Shown: positions 40,827-49,810, numbered from the stretch's first letter. The stretch: 64,000 bases of DNA from HK-STAS-PATE-34 sp031973435 (GCA_031973435.1 DALYDA010000001.1:1-64000); one strand, 5' to 3'. Notes: generated by a model from the letters alone, not told the origin. Numbers and translations: made by a program.

Positions 40827-41015
40827 ATGATTGCGTTTGCGGTCACTTGGATTTCACTTATTGTGGTCTCAGGTACTGTTAATGCATTTTACCCCATTGA
40901 AGAATGGTCAGGATGGTTGCTAGATACATTTTTCATTTCATTTCCAATATTGCTATTCATTTTTAGAAGAGATTTGCATCGTAGATTTCCTTTTAAGGAA
41001 GAAAAACAAGAGTAG
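40827..41015 (+). CDS. Small membrane protein, unknown
   Basis: A 62-residue protein (MIAFAVTWISLIVVSGTVNA, then a second hydrophobic segment LLDTFFISFPILLFIF and a basic tail). The start is placed at ATG 40827; an in-frame GTG at 40797, also downstream of the promoter, would add 10 residues. Reading frames further upstream start before the promoter. The fusA leader follows. Confidence 0.5.
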   Translation: MIAFAVTWISLIVVSGTVNAFYPIEEWSGWLLDTFFISFPILLFIFRRDLHRRFPFKEEKQE

Positions 41016-41102
41016 TTTTTTATTTGCAAAAAAGGCAAAAGTGTCGTATATTCAAGGGGCTAAAAAGCGCCTTTTTTATTTATAAGTATAAGCATATTAA
41101 TT

Positions 41103-43253
41103 ATGGAAAGAGATTATCCACTAGAGAAAGTAAGAAATATCGGTATCATTGCTCACATCGACGCAGGTAAAACTACGACTACTGAGCGAGTTCTTTTCTA
41201 TACTGGAGTATCTCACAAGATCGGAGAGGTTCACGATGGTGAGACTACAACAGACTGGATGGAACAGGAAAGAGAGAGAGGTATCACTATTACATCAGCT
41301 GCTGTAACTTGTTTTTGGACACCAACATACGCTCCAACTGACAAGACAAAGAAGCACCGTTTCAACATTATCGACACACCTGGGCACATCGACTTTACTG
41401 TTGAAGTAAAGCGATCACTTCGAGTACTCGACGGAGCTGTTGTTGTGTTTGACGGTGTTGCTGGTGTTGAGCCACAATCTGAAACAAACTGGCGTTATGC
41501 TGATGAAGCTAATGTTCCTCGAGTATGTTTCATAAACAAACTAGATCGTACTGGTGCTTCATTTGAAAAATCTTTCAACTCTATCCTGGAGCGTCTCTCA
41601 AAAAAGGCTGTTCGAATGCAACTACCTATCGGACTTGAAGACAAGTTCGAAGGTGTTGTAGATCTCCTAACACAAAAAAGCTTCCATTTCGAAGGTGAAA
41701 TGGGTAACAAAATTATCGAAGGTGAAATACCTGAGAACATGAAAGCTGATGTAGCAAAGTACCGTGCAGAACTCATAGAGAGTATCGTTGCAAATGACGA
41801 GGCACAAATGACAGCTTACTTGGATGGAATAGAACCTTCTGTTGCAGATCTCAAAAAGACTCTTCGAAAGGCAGTTATTGCAAACGATATCTTCCCAGTG
41901 TTTGCAGGTTCTGCACTAAAGAACAAAGGTGTTCAGTTGGTACTAGACTCAGTTGTAGATTATCTACCAGCGCCTACAGACATCCCTCCAGTTACAGGAG
42001 TAAACCCAGATAACGACGAGCCTGTGATAAGAAAGGCATCTGATTCAGATCCTTTTTCAGCGCTTGCTTTCAAGGTTGCAACAGATCCATTCGTAGGACA
42101 AATTATATTCTTCAGAGTTTACTCAGGTTCTATCGCAGCAGGAAGTTATATATACAATCCTCGAACAAGAAACAAAGAGAGAATAGGCCGAATCCTTCGA
42201 ATGCACGCAAACGAACGAGAAGAAGTGAAAAAAGTTTTTGCAGGAGAGATTGCAGCAGCTGTTGGATTGAAAGACACTATAACATCAGACACACTTTGTG
42301 ATGAAGACAATCCTGTAGCACTTGATCGTATCGTGTTCCCTGAACCAGTTATCTCACTTCGTGTTGAGCCAAAGACAAAGGCTGACCAAGAAAAGATGGG
42401 TATGGCACTGAACCGTCTTGCTCAAGAAGATCCAACTTTCCGTGTGTCATCTGACAACGAAACAGGGGAGACTATCATCGCAGGTATGGGAGAGCTTCAC
42501 CTTGAAATCATCGTAGATCGTATGAAAAGAGAGTTTACAGTTGAGACAAACGTAGGTAAGCCTCAGGTTGCATATAGAGAGACTATTACACAACCAGCAG
42601 ACGCTGAAGGAAAATACATCAAGCAGTCTGGAGGTCGTGGAAACTATGGTCACGTAAAGATCAAAGTTCATCCTATGGACATGACTCTTTCAAAAGAACA
42701 AATAGAAGACTTGCCAAAGAACACAAAGAGAGAAGCACATTTCGAGTATGTAAACTCTATTCGTGGGGGAGTTATCCCACAAGAGTACATCCCTGCATGT
42801 GAAAAGGGATTCCGTGAAGGACTCGACCGAGGTATCCTCGCAGGGTTCAAGATGGTGGACGTTTCTGTCGAACTATACGACGGTAGTTACCACGAAGTGG
42901 ACTCCAACGAAATGGCTTTCAAGATTGCTGCATCTATGGCAATCCAAGAGGCTACACAGCGAGCAAAGCCAGTTATACTTGAGCCTATGATGAAGGTGGA
43001 AGTTGTTACTCCTGAAAAATTCATGGGAGACGTATCTGGAAACCTTTCTTCAAAACGAGGACTTATCGAAGGAATGGAAGATCGTGGAATGAACAAAGTT
43101 ATAAAAGCAAATGTTCCACTTTCTGAAATGTTCGGATACATGACAGCCCTACGATCTATGACAGAAGGACGAGCGTCTTTCACAATGGAATTCCTCCGTT
43201 ATGATATTGTCCCTCAAAACGTAGCAGACACAATCATCGCTTCAAGAAAATAA
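41103..43253 (+). CDS. fusA: Elongation factor G
   Basis: GTPase catalysing ribosomal translocation and, with RRF, recycling; 716 residues, standard length. G1 AHIDAGKTTT (about 18-27), switch I RERGITITSAA, G3 DTPGHIDFT, G4 NKLDR, then domains II to V with the domain IV loop SGGRGNYGHVKIKVHP (about 503-518) and domain V GMNKVIKANVPLSEMFGYMT. It is separated from rpsG by accessory genes and from tuf by four further genes, each with terminators, so it is probably a single-gene transcript. Confidence 0.97.
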   Translation: MERDYPLEKVRNIGIIAHIDAGKTTTTERVLFYTGVSHKIGEVHDGETTTDWMEQERERGITITSAAVTCFWTPTYAPTDKTKKHRFNIIDTPGHIDFTVEVKRSLRVLDGAVVVFDGVAGVEPQSETNWRYADEANVPRVCFINKLDRTGASFEKSFNSILERLSKKAVRMQLPIGLEDKFEGVVDLLTQKSFHFEGEMGNKIIEGEIPENMKADVAKYRAELIESIVANDEAQMTAYLDGIEPSVADLKKTLRKAVIANDIFPVFAGSALKNKGVQLVLDSVVDYLPAPTDIPPVTGVNPDNDEPVIRKASDSDPFSALAFKVATDPFVGQIIFFRVYSGSIAAGSYIYNPRTRNKERIGRILRMHANEREEVKKVFAGEIAAAVGLKDTITSDTLCDEDNPVALDRIVFPEPVISLRVEPKTKADQEKMGMALNRLAQEDPTFRVSSDNETGETIIAGMGELHLEIIVDRMKREFTVETNVGKPQVAYRETITQPADAEGKYIKQSGGRGNYGHVKIKVHPMDMTLSKEQIEDLPKNTKREAHFEYVNSIRGGVIPQEYIPACEKGFREGLDRGILAGFKMVDVSVELYDGSYHEVDSNEMAFKIAASMAIQEATQRAKPVILEPMMKVEVVTPEKFMGDVSGNLSSKRGLIEGMEDRGMNKVIKANVPLSEMFGYMTALRSMTEGRASFTMEFLRYDIVPQNVADTIIASRK

Positions 43254-43267
43254 TCTATATTTAAAGA

Positions 43268-43306
43268 AACAAAAAACCAGCCTAAAAGGGTTGGTTTTTT
43301 GTTTCT
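43268..43306 (+). terminator. Terminator after fusA
   Basis: An AACCAGCC/GGGTTGGTT imperfect stem around TAAAA, with A-run before and T-run after. Confidence 0.75.
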
Positions 43307-43331
43307 TCATCTTTCATTCATTTTAGTGTAG

Positions 43332-43337
43332 TATAAT
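43332..43337 (+). promoter_or_regulatory. -10 box of the SDR gene, predicted leaderless
   Basis: TATAAT ends 6 nt before the ATG at 43344; the 6 nt are all A. Confidence 0.65.
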
Positions 43338-43343
43338 AAAAAA

Positions 43344-44081
43344 ATGGACAAAGACATGAAAAAAGTTGCAATAGTTACGGGTGCTACTGGGGATATCGGT
43401 AGGGCCATAGTAGCTGAAGCGGTGGGGCAGGGATATTATGTTTTAGCTTTCGGGCGTGACACAGCAAAGTTGCATGAAATTCTAGAAAGTTTCGGTGAAG
43501 AGAACGTGTCAACTTTTTCAGTTGACTTATCGGACGAAGATAAACTCCGCGACATATTAAGTGATGTTTCTATGATGTTTCCTCAAATTGACCTTATTAT
43601 CGGAGCAGCAGGAACTTTCAAGTGGGATGATACATTTCCTGGTGAAAGTGAAGAAGAGAAAAAAGAAAATGCAATAAAATTCCTAAAGGAGGTAAATTGT
43701 GATTCAAAAATTCGCTTAGATAGAATCCTTCACAAAGTTTATGGAAATAAAATTTCTCCGCTTGAAGTATTGGTCAGTTCACACATAACTGATCCGAAAA
43801 AGTTTTCGGAAAAGGATATCGTGGAATTCAAAGAAGTCGGGTACTTTACTGGCATGAAAGGTGTAGACGATTTTGTTCTTGAAAGGCAAAATGACCCTAC
43901 TGAAACCTGGACATACTTGGGAATTAATCCTGGACTTGTCGATACCGATATGGCACGTAACTCTTTTACTCGTGAGAGAATTGGTAGAGATATCGACTGG
44001 GAAAATGAAGCTATGTCCCCGGATATGTTTGCAAAAGATTTATTTGCAGATATCGCTATCCAAAACAAAAAAGCCGCATAA
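43344..44081 (+). CDS. Short-chain dehydrogenase/reductase family protein
   Basis: A 245-residue Rossmann-fold protein. The NAD(P)-binding TGATGDIG (TGxxxGxG form, about 14-21) and FSVDLSDE, IIGAAGTF are clear; near the C-terminus NPGLVDTDMA matches the PG motif. The catalytic Ser could be in VLVSSHITD, but the usual YxxxK reads YFTGMK (one residue longer), so activity is uncertain. Substrate unknown. The gene lies in the block between fusA and tuf with its own promoter and terminator. Confidence 0.8.
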   Translation: MDKDMKKVAIVTGATGDIGRAIVAEAVGQGYYVLAFGRDTAKLHEILESFGEENVSTFSVDLSDEDKLRDILSDVSMMFPQIDLIIGAAGTFKWDDTFPGESEEEKKENAIKFLKEVNCDSKIRLDRILHKVYGNKISPLEVLVSSHITDPKKFSEKDIVEFKEVGYFTGMKGVDDFVLERQNDPTETWTYLGINPGLVDTDMARNSFTRERIGRDIDWENEAMSPDMFAKDLFADIAIQNKKAA

Positions 44082-44093
44082 TGCGGTTTTTTA
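44069..44093 (+). terminator. Terminator overlapping the SDR stop
   Basis: CCGCA pairs with TGCGG around TAA, flanked by A-run and T6. Confidence 0.8.
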
Positions 44094-44140
44094 TTTTTCT
44101 ATAATAACTTATAGACCTTTTGGAGTTACCTTAGATGTAA

Positions 44141-44172
44141 TAAAGCCACTTCTTGTGAAGTGGCTTTTTAAA
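44141..44172. terminator. Hairpin between convergent genes
   Basis: AAAGCCACTTC (44142-44152) pairs perfectly with GAAGTGGCTTT (44157-44167) around TTGT, with a few T beyond. It probably serves the minus-strand gene at 44183, with a weak U-tract, or insulates it from the SDR gene. Confidence 0.6.
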
Positions 44173-44182
44173 TTTTGTGAAA

Positions 44183-45265
44183 TTAATTATTTTTTATGAA
44201 CAGACTTTTCAAACCTCCGAAAATGGTTTTGCCATTTGGGGCCGGTTTCTGCTCTTTCTTTTTTTCGCCAGCTTTCTTGGCAACCGGTTTCGCTTCCGGT
44301 TTTTTGTGAATGGTTTTTTTAATAACCTGTTTTTCCTCCTTACGGGGATAAAACAATTTCTTGGCAACCCATTCGCAATGAGTGCGGGACTGTGGTCCTG
44401 GTTTTTCTGCAACTGAACAGAAGAACAGGTCGCCCTCCCTACATGACCGCGGTGTGCCGGTTTGGTTTTGAGGGAGCGCATTCCTCAGGATGAGAATGCT
44501 TTCCTCGCGGCCATCTTTTCTTACCATACCAACGCCGTAGCCTTGGATAGTGTTGAAATAAAGCACACGCACCATCTTTTCAGCAAGTTTGATGTAACGG
44601 GGGCCTCTTTCCGGAAGCGACCCGGGAACTTTCACATCAACCATATCTTGGTCATATGCATAAGCAAGAATGGTTTGCATGTCCTCCCATCGGCGACCAT
44701 TGAATTCTTCGGCCATGACGTTACCATTCTGGCGGTAAACCCGTACATTGCTGTATGTTTTTTGGCATACGATGTAAAGTTTTCCGTTGTCATTGGTAAC
44801 ACCGATCCCGAAGATGTCGAAAGCCGGTTTGTTTTTCAAGAAGCATATTGTCCGGATTCCATTTGCAGGATACCTTTCGTGCTTCAGGAAATTTCCTTCC
44901 TTGGAGATTTTAACCTCCACAGTCAGGGAGCGTCCGTCAACCTCTCCGGATGTGTTGTACGCATCCTTTGAGTCGAACTGTTCCAATCCGGGTTTATTTT
45001 TTGCATGCCTGTAGTTATACAAACTTGCATATGTTTCGGAAATTTTTTTGTCTTCGGTGTGGTATGTGAACCCCACCTCCAACGTACCAGGGTCTTTAAT
45101 ATTCAGCAGCCCTGTTTCGCTGTCCGCAAAGATGCGGATAAATGAATCTGTCCCTTCTTTCTTGAAGGCAACGTACGATCTAACCCCTTGAGGAAGACAG
45201 TCAAAGTAGTTTATATATATGATAGCATATTTAATAGAAAATGTCAATACATCCAATAAACACAA
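44183..45265 (-). CDS. Hypothetical protein, probably acquired and 5'-incomplete
   Basis: An open frame of 360 codons, unrecognised. The body has beta-rich segments (KLYIVCQKTYSNVRVYRQNG, ILILRNALPQNQTG) and a Cys pair, ending in a Lys/Pro/Ala-rich tail. The stretch is visibly richer in G+C than its neighbours, suggesting foreign origin. The start is unclear: the only ATG near the 5' end lies at or upstream of the TTGACA/TATCAT promoter (45219-45247), and no ATG, GTG or TTG follows promptly. The gene may be 5'-truncated or use an unusual start. Confidence 0.5.
   Translation of the reverse strand: MCLLDVLTFSIKYAIIYINYFDCLPQGVRSYVAFKKEGTDSFIRIFADSETGLLNIKDPGTLEVGFTYHTEDKKISETYASLYNYRHAKNKPGLEQFDSKDAYNTSGEVDGRSLTVEVKISKEGNFLKHERYPANGIRTICFLKNKPAFDIFGIGVTNDNGKLYIVCQKTYSNVRVYRQNGNVMAEEFNGRRWEDMQTILAYAYDQDMVDVKVPGSLPERGPRYIKLAEKMVRVLYFNTIQGYGVGMVRKDGREESILILRNALPQNQTGTPRSCREGDLFFCSVAEKPGPQSRTHCEWVAKKLFYPRKEEKQVIKKTIHKKPEAKPVAKKAGEKKKEQKPAPNGKTIFGGLKSLFIKNN
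45219..45247 (-). promoter_or_regulatory. Minus-strand promoter overlapping the start of the plus-strand gene at 45241
   Basis: TTGACA (45242-45247), 17 nt, TATCAT (45219-45224) on the minus strand: near-consensus. Its -35 overlaps the first codons of the divergent plus-strand gene. Confidence 0.65.
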
Positions 45266-46647
45266 TAGTCCTCCCTACACGGTCCCAGCCGGACACTCTC
45301 GTTGCCATTTATATCCTTAAAACATATGGGGAGATGGCCTTTCCGGGTATTTCAACTGCCAAAGTAGAGGTATTACAAAAGATCCCAGATGGAGAGAGTG
45401 TAGAAAGTCTCCTCGAGAAGGGAAAGTTGCTTATTGACCTAGGAGGTGGGCAGTTTGATCACCACATGAAGACTCCGAAGACTACAGCTTCCAAGCTCAT
45501 CTCCTCATATCTTGAGGTAGACACCGAGCCGTCACTTTCAAAGCTCCTTGAATACGCAGAACGGGATGATTTTTATGGAAAAGGAACAATGTCTACAGAT
45601 GCTCTAGATAGAGCCTTTGGTTTATCAGGACTAGTTTCAGCACTGAACAAAACAAATGTAGATAAACCAGAATCTATAGTAGATATAGTTTTGCCACTTA
45701 TAAAAGCGCATCATGAAGAAGAGATAAAGAGAACTGATGAGATGCCAAAAGAATTTGAGAAAATAAAGTCTGAAGGAAAGTTCAGCGATTTTGTAGTAAG
45801 ACAAAGAGACAAGAATCTAAAAGTAATAATATTGGAATCTGGCAATGTAGGTCTGCCAGGATTTTTGAGGTCACGAATGGGGGGAGCATATGATGTAGTT
45901 TTGCAAAGACTCACAACAAATCATGTAAATATCCTGACTCGACCAACAAAAAGAATTGATCTTCGAGCATTGGTAGTAAAAATAAGAGAAATGGAACTCG
46001 ACAAATCTCCATATGTTTTTACAGGAGATAAAAAAGAACTTGCGGTTTCAGGAAGAATAGATGAATTGCCACAATGGTATTATGATCCAGCAACAAACTC
46101 AATCCAAAACGGGGGAGTAAATCCAAAAGATATCGAACCAACAAAGATAGATTGGGATGCTTGGCAAAAAATAGTCGAGATCGGTCTTTCTGAGTCAGAA
46201 TGGAAGCCAATATCCTTTAAGACAAATAATATAAGTACACAAAAATCTGACGAAATAATCTATACGGGTATATTTATTACAGAAGAAAGTAAAAAGATAA
46301 TTGAACAAAAGTTTCCATGCAAATTCCCAAAAAAGTTTATTCACCATATCACTCTTTCATTTAGGCCAACAAGTACAGAAACAGCAACATTGCCTCTCGG
46401 TATCGAAACAGAGATAGAAGTTGTGGGTTATGTATCAGACGGCATGGCAGAGGCGTTGGTTGTAAAAGTGGATCCGTTTCTTTCTATAAAACCAAACCAA
46501 CATATAACTATTTCTACTGCTGACGGAGTTCCTCCCGTGTATTCAAACAAACTTCTTGAAGCAACCAAGCACGAGGAAATTGAACCTTTTAAAGTTAAGG
46601 GGGTTGTAGGGTTCTACACAAATAAAGGCATTGTTACGAAGCGCTAG
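45241..46647 (+). CDS. Fusion of MYG1/DHH-like and 2H-phosphoesterase-like regions
   Basis: A 468-residue protein. The N-terminal half resembles MYG1-type DHH proteins: TIVLPTRSQPDTLVAIYILK (about 9-28) corresponds to the THDGxxHADE region, and LLIDLGGGQFDHHMK (about 62-76) to the DVGxxxDHH motif. The C-terminal part (about 335-468) has two H-x-T/S-like motifs, FIHHITLSF (about 363) and NQHITISTADG (about 419), spaced as in 2H phosphoesterases or RNA-ligase-associated domains. The next gene is a MYG1 homologue. A nucleic-acid end-processing role is a reasonable but untested guess. Confidence 0.6.
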   Translation: MSIHPINTIVLPTRSQPDTLVAIYILKTYGEMAFPGISTAKVEVLQKIPDGESVESLLEKGKLLIDLGGGQFDHHMKTPKTTASKLISSYLEVDTEPSLSKLLEYAERDDFYGKGTMSTDALDRAFGLSGLVSALNKTNVDKPESIVDIVLPLIKAHHEEEIKRTDEMPKEFEKIKSEGKFSDFVVRQRDKNLKVIILESGNVGLPGFLRSRMGGAYDVVLQRLTTNHVNILTRPTKRIDLRALVVKIREMELDKSPYVFTGDKKELAVSGRIDELPQWYYDPATNSIQNGGVNPKDIEPTKIDWDAWQKIVEIGLSESEWKPISFKTNNISTQKSDEIIYTGIFITEESKKIIEQKFPCKFPKKFIHHITLSFRPTSTETATLPLGIETEIEVVGYVSDGMAEALVVKVDPFLSIKPNQHITISTADGVPPVYSNKLLEATKHEEIEPFKVKGVVGFYTNKGIVTKR

Positions 46648-46717
46648 TTTGATCCTGCTGTTCCCTGCCCGCTAGTGTCTAAGCCATGGCTTTTGGCAGG
46701 CGGGGCGAACGACATGA

Positions 46718-46746
46718 TTGACAAAGTCTGATTCCTCCAGTATAAT
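46718..46746 (+). promoter_or_regulatory. Consensus promoter of the MYG1 gene
   Basis: TTGACA (46718-46723), 17 nt, TATAAT (46741-46746): full consensus, with an 18-nt leader. Confidence 0.9.
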
Positions 46747-46764
46747 CTGGAAAAATTAGTAAAA

Positions 46765-47790
46765 ATGGCATTAACAATTGAAAATGTTCGAAAGTCTATA
46801 GAAAGGGGCTTTTTTGTTTTTTCTGCAACTTCACAAGAAATGAAGTTATTGCAACAAGAAGGATTTTATGTGATTGCAACTCATGACGGAGCTAGTCATG
46901 CAGATGATGTATTTGCTTGTGCAACTTTGAAATTACTGAGAGAAAAAGAAGGTACCCAGAACTTAATCATTATTCGTACAAAAGACGAAAAAGCCATATC
47001 TGGTGCCGACGCAGTAATAGATGTTGGAAAAATTTGTGATCCTGGCAAGGATCGATTTGATCATCATCAAGAGAATGGTGCAGGCAAGAGACCAAGTGGG
47101 ACTCCATTCGCTGCTTTTGGTCTTGTGTGGAGGTTCTACGGCATGTCACTTATCAGAAAATATCTTGATGATAAGAAATATCAGGCAGTTTCTAAAGACG
47201 ATGCTATGGATATTTGGGAAAGAGTGGACAATCAACTTGTGGAAGCGATTGATGCTTATGACTGTGGCAAAGAAATGGACTCTGATTTTCACTTTGGAGA
47301 ACTGATTGCATATCTCCGCCCAACCTTTCTTGAAAGAGAAATGAAAACGCAAAAATTGCCGAATACTGTGTTTCAAGAATTTTGTGAGATTGCAGAATTG
47401 GTGATCAAGCGCTACATTGCACAAACTCATTCCGCAAAAGAAATTGAGAAAAGAATTCAGGAGGTTTTGAAAGTTAATAATCCAGTACTCATTCTTGACT
47501 TTGCAATCCGAATGTCCGAGATTGATCCTGTGCTTAAAAATACTTTTCCAGACATACAATTTGTGATTATTGATCAAAATCCTAAAAAAGGTGACACGTG
47601 GACGATTAATATTCCCAGAGGAAAGAAAAGTAGCTTCCCAAGTGCGTGGTACGGAAAAAAGGGAGAAGAATTTGCAAACATTTGTGGGCTACAGGATGTA
47701 GATTTCTGTCACCCGTTAGGATTCACTTTGACGTGCAAATCCAAAGAAACTGCTCTTGCCCTGGTTAAAATGTGTAATCTTGCTCATTAA
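46765..47790 (+). CDS. MYG1 family protein (DHH-type exonuclease relative)
   Basis: A 341-residue protein of the MYG1/UPF0160 family, metal-dependent and linked in eukaryotes to 3'-5' exonuclease activity on RNA. Motifs: VIATHDGASHADDVFACATL (about 33-52), IRTKDEKAISGADAVIDVG, then FDHHQENG (about 97-104) and FAAFGLVWRFYG, and near the end GWAWxxxx replaced by FPSAWYGKKGEEF and FCHPLGFTLTCKSKETAL. A full consensus promoter drives it. It neighbours a paralogous N-terminal region at 45241. Confidence 0.88.
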   Translation: MALTIENVRKSIERGFFVFSATSQEMKLLQQEGFYVIATHDGASHADDVFACATLKLLREKEGTQNLIIIRTKDEKAISGADAVIDVGKICDPGKDRFDHHQENGAGKRPSGTPFAAFGLVWRFYGMSLIRKYLDDKKYQAVSKDDAMDIWERVDNQLVEAIDAYDCGKEMDSDFHFGELIAYLRPTFLEREMKTQKLPNTVFQEFCEIAELVIKRYIAQTHSAKEIEKRIQEVLKVNNPVLILDFAIRMSEIDPVLKNTFPDIQFVIIDQNPKKGDTWTINIPRGKKSSFPSAWYGKKGEEFANICGLQDVDFCHPLGFTLTCKSKETALALVKMCNLAH

Positions 47791-47801
47791 GTTCTTTGTT
47801 C

Positions 47802-47832
47802 TAACAACTCCTAAAGGGGTTGTTTTTTTTAT
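47802..47832 (+). terminator. Terminator after the MYG1 gene
   Basis: CAACTCC pairs with GGGGTTG around TAAA (one G-T pair), followed by T8. Confidence 0.8.
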
Positions 47833-47999
47833 TACCCATTAGAATCCACTCCAAAAGAAACAGTTATAAAAGGCATATTCATCATTGACTGCCCATCTTG
47901 TCTGAAGGTTAAATGTCTGAAATTTTATTGATTTTACACTAGTGTATCTGTTTCTAACGAGGCAGGCACGAAACTAACACTTTTTCACTCTGTCAATCC
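47833..47999. other. Intergenic stretch before the tuf promoter
   Basis: Part of a 399-nt gene-free region between the MYG1 gene and tuf. I see no coding frame, tRNA or clear repeat in this part. A GAGGCAGGCACGAAAC segment at 47960-47975 loosely resembles GC-rich segments near 46706 and 60703. Confidence 0.5.
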
Positions 48000-48055
48000 T
48001 TGACTTCTAGAGATTTATCGGCTACGATGGGGTAACGCACTTTTTGCGTGTTTTT
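48000..48055 (+). promoter_or_regulatory. tuf promoter with start-proximal hairpin
   Basis: TTGACT (48000-48005), 17 nt, TACGAT (48023-48028). From the expected start near 48035, ACGCA (48035-48039) pairs with TGCGT (48045-48049), followed by GT6. The long leader (about 155 nt) continues to tuf. Same layout as rpsL. Confidence 0.65.
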
Positions 48056-48189
48056 TGTTCCAAGATCGATTTTGGAATGAGGATTATTATTAAAAACTAT
48101 TTAATTATTTGCCTCTGTCGTTGTATTTCGCGAGTACAAAGTTCTCGTATGTTCGCGTATTACTACGACATGGGTAATCTATAAAATAT

Positions 48190-49383
48190 ATGGCAGATTT
48201 TGATCGTTCAAAGCCACACGTAAACGTAGGTACTATTGGTCACGTTGACCACGGTAAGACTACTCTTACAGCGGCAATTCTTACAGTTCTTAGTCGACAA
48301 GGTGGAGGCTACGGAGCTACAGTTAAAGGTGTTGGAGATATAGACAAGGCTCCAGAAGAAAAAGCTCGAGGTATTACTATCTCTCTTTCTCACTCTGAGT
48401 ACGAAACTCCTACTCGTCACTACGCGCACATCGACGCGCCAGGTCACGCCGACTACATCAAGAACATGATTACAGGTGCCGCTCAAATGGACGGTGCTAT
48501 CATCGTTGTAGCAGCTACAGACGGAGTTATGCCACAGACACGTGAGCACATCCTTCTTGCAAAGCAAGTTGGTGTTCCAAGAATCGTAGTATTCATGAAC
48601 AAGTGTGACATGGTAGACGACGCTGACATGCTCGACCTAGTTGAAGAAGAAGTTCGTGAACTTCTAGGAAAACAAGGATTCGACAAGGATTGTCCAGTTA
48701 TAAGAGGTTCAGGTCTAAAGGCTCTAGAAGCATCTTCAAATGAGGATGAATGGGCAAAGAAGATCCTAGATCTTGCAAACGCACTAGACACATACATACC
48801 AGAACCAGTTCGAGAGGTTGAGAAGCCTTTCCTAATGCCTATCGAAGACATCTTTTCTATCGAAGGACGAGGAACTGTTGTTACAGGACGTATCGAAAGA
48901 GGACGTGTAACAGTTGGTGAAGAAATAGAAATTGTTGGTATTAAAGATACTTCAAAGACTACAGTTACTGGAGTTGAAATGTTCAACAAATCTCTTAAGG
49001 AGGGTATTGCTGGAGACAACGCAGGTATACTTCTACGAGGTGCAAAGAAAGAAGACATAACACGAGGTCAAGTTCTTGCAAAGGCAGGATCAGTTACTCC
49101 TCACACAGAATTTGAATGTGAAGTTTACGTTCTAAAGAAAGAAGAAGGAGGAAGACACACACCATTTATAAACGGCTACAAACCACAATTCTACGTTCGA
49201 ACAACTGACGTTACAGGAGATGTAACTCTTCCAGAAGGAACAGAAATGGTTATGCCTGGAGACACTGTAAAACTAAAGGTAAAGCTGGTTGTACCAGTTG
49301 CACTTGAAGAGCAACAGAGATTTGCTATCCGAGAAGGTGGTAAGACTGTTGGAGCAGGTGTTGTAACAAAGATTATTGCTTAA
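48190..49383 (+). CDS. tuf: Elongation factor Tu
   Basis: Delivers aminoacyl-tRNA to the ribosome; 397 residues. G1 GHVDHGKTT (about 18-26), switch I ARGITISLSHSEY, G3 DAPGHADY, G4 NKCD (about 137-140), and the domain II/III segments GRGTVVTGRIERG and GGRHTPFINGYKPQFYVRTTDVTG are all canonical. rpsJ follows 48 nt downstream, so tuf may head the S10 cluster transcript; I see no terminator between them. Confidence 0.97.
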   Translation: MADFDRSKPHVNVGTIGHVDHGKTTLTAAILTVLSRQGGGYGATVKGVGDIDKAPEEKARGITISLSHSEYETPTRHYAHIDAPGHADYIKNMITGAAQMDGAIIVVAATDGVMPQTREHILLAKQVGVPRIVVFMNKCDMVDDADMLDLVEEEVRELLGKQGFDKDCPVIRGSGLKALEASSNEDEWAKKILDLANALDTYIPEPVREVEKPFLMPIEDIFSIEGRGTVVTGRIERGRVTVGEEIEIVGIKDTSKTTVTGVEMFNKSLKEGIAGDNAGILLRGAKKEDITRGQVLAKAGSVTPHTEFECEVYVLKKEEGGRHTPFINGYKPQFYVRTTDVTGDVTLPEGTEMVMPGDTVKLKVKLVVPVALEEQQRFAIREGGKTVGAGVVTKIIA

Positions 49384-49431
49384 GTATCTGCGAGAGATCT
49401 ATGTCTCTCGCTTATACATACCGTTCCTTCT

Positions 49432-49794
49432 ATGACAACAAAAAAAGCAACAACAAAGAAAAGCAAAAAAGCAAATGAAACAGATGCTATATCAAAGCTT
49501 CGTATTCAAGTGCGTGCATATGAGAACAAGATTCTCGATGTATCTGTAAAGCAGATCATAGACACAGCACGTAGGCACGATGCAGAGATATCAGGTCCAG
49601 TTCCGTTGCCAACTGAGATAAAGAAATACACTGTAAACAGATCTTCTTTTATCTATAAGGATTCACGAGAACAATTTGAGATAAGAATTCACAAAAGACT
49701 TATCGACATATTGAATCCTTCAGCTAAAGTGATAGAAGCGCTAACAAACTTAGCACTTCCTTCAGGAGTAGATGTTGCAGTAAAGATGATGTAA
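49432..49794 (+). CDS. rpsJ: Ribosomal protein uS10
   Basis: Small-subunit protein and NusG/Nus-factor partner; 120 residues. A Lys/Thr-rich N-terminal extension of about 20 residues precedes the conserved KLRIQVRAYENKILDVSVKQ. The long loop includes SGPVPLPTEIKKYTVNRSSF and the C-terminus ends with ALPSGVDVAVKMM. First gene of the S10 cluster. A long hairpin (49811-49852) separates it from rplC. Confidence 0.95.
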   Translation: MTTKKATTKKSKKANETDAISKLRIQVRAYENKILDVSVKQIIDTARRHDAEISGPVPLPTEIKKYTVNRSSFIYKDSREQFEIRIHKRLIDILNPSAKVIEALTNLALPSGVDVAVKMM

Positions 49795-49810
49795 GAGGTT
49801 GAGAGAATAG

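Noticed and set aside
46648..46720. tRNA or structured RNA gene in the GC-rich segment after the DHH-like gene
   Set aside because: CCTGCC/GGCAGG and AAGCCATGGCTT can pair, but there is no cloverleaf, T-loop GTTC motif or terminator. It is probably a repeat remnant.
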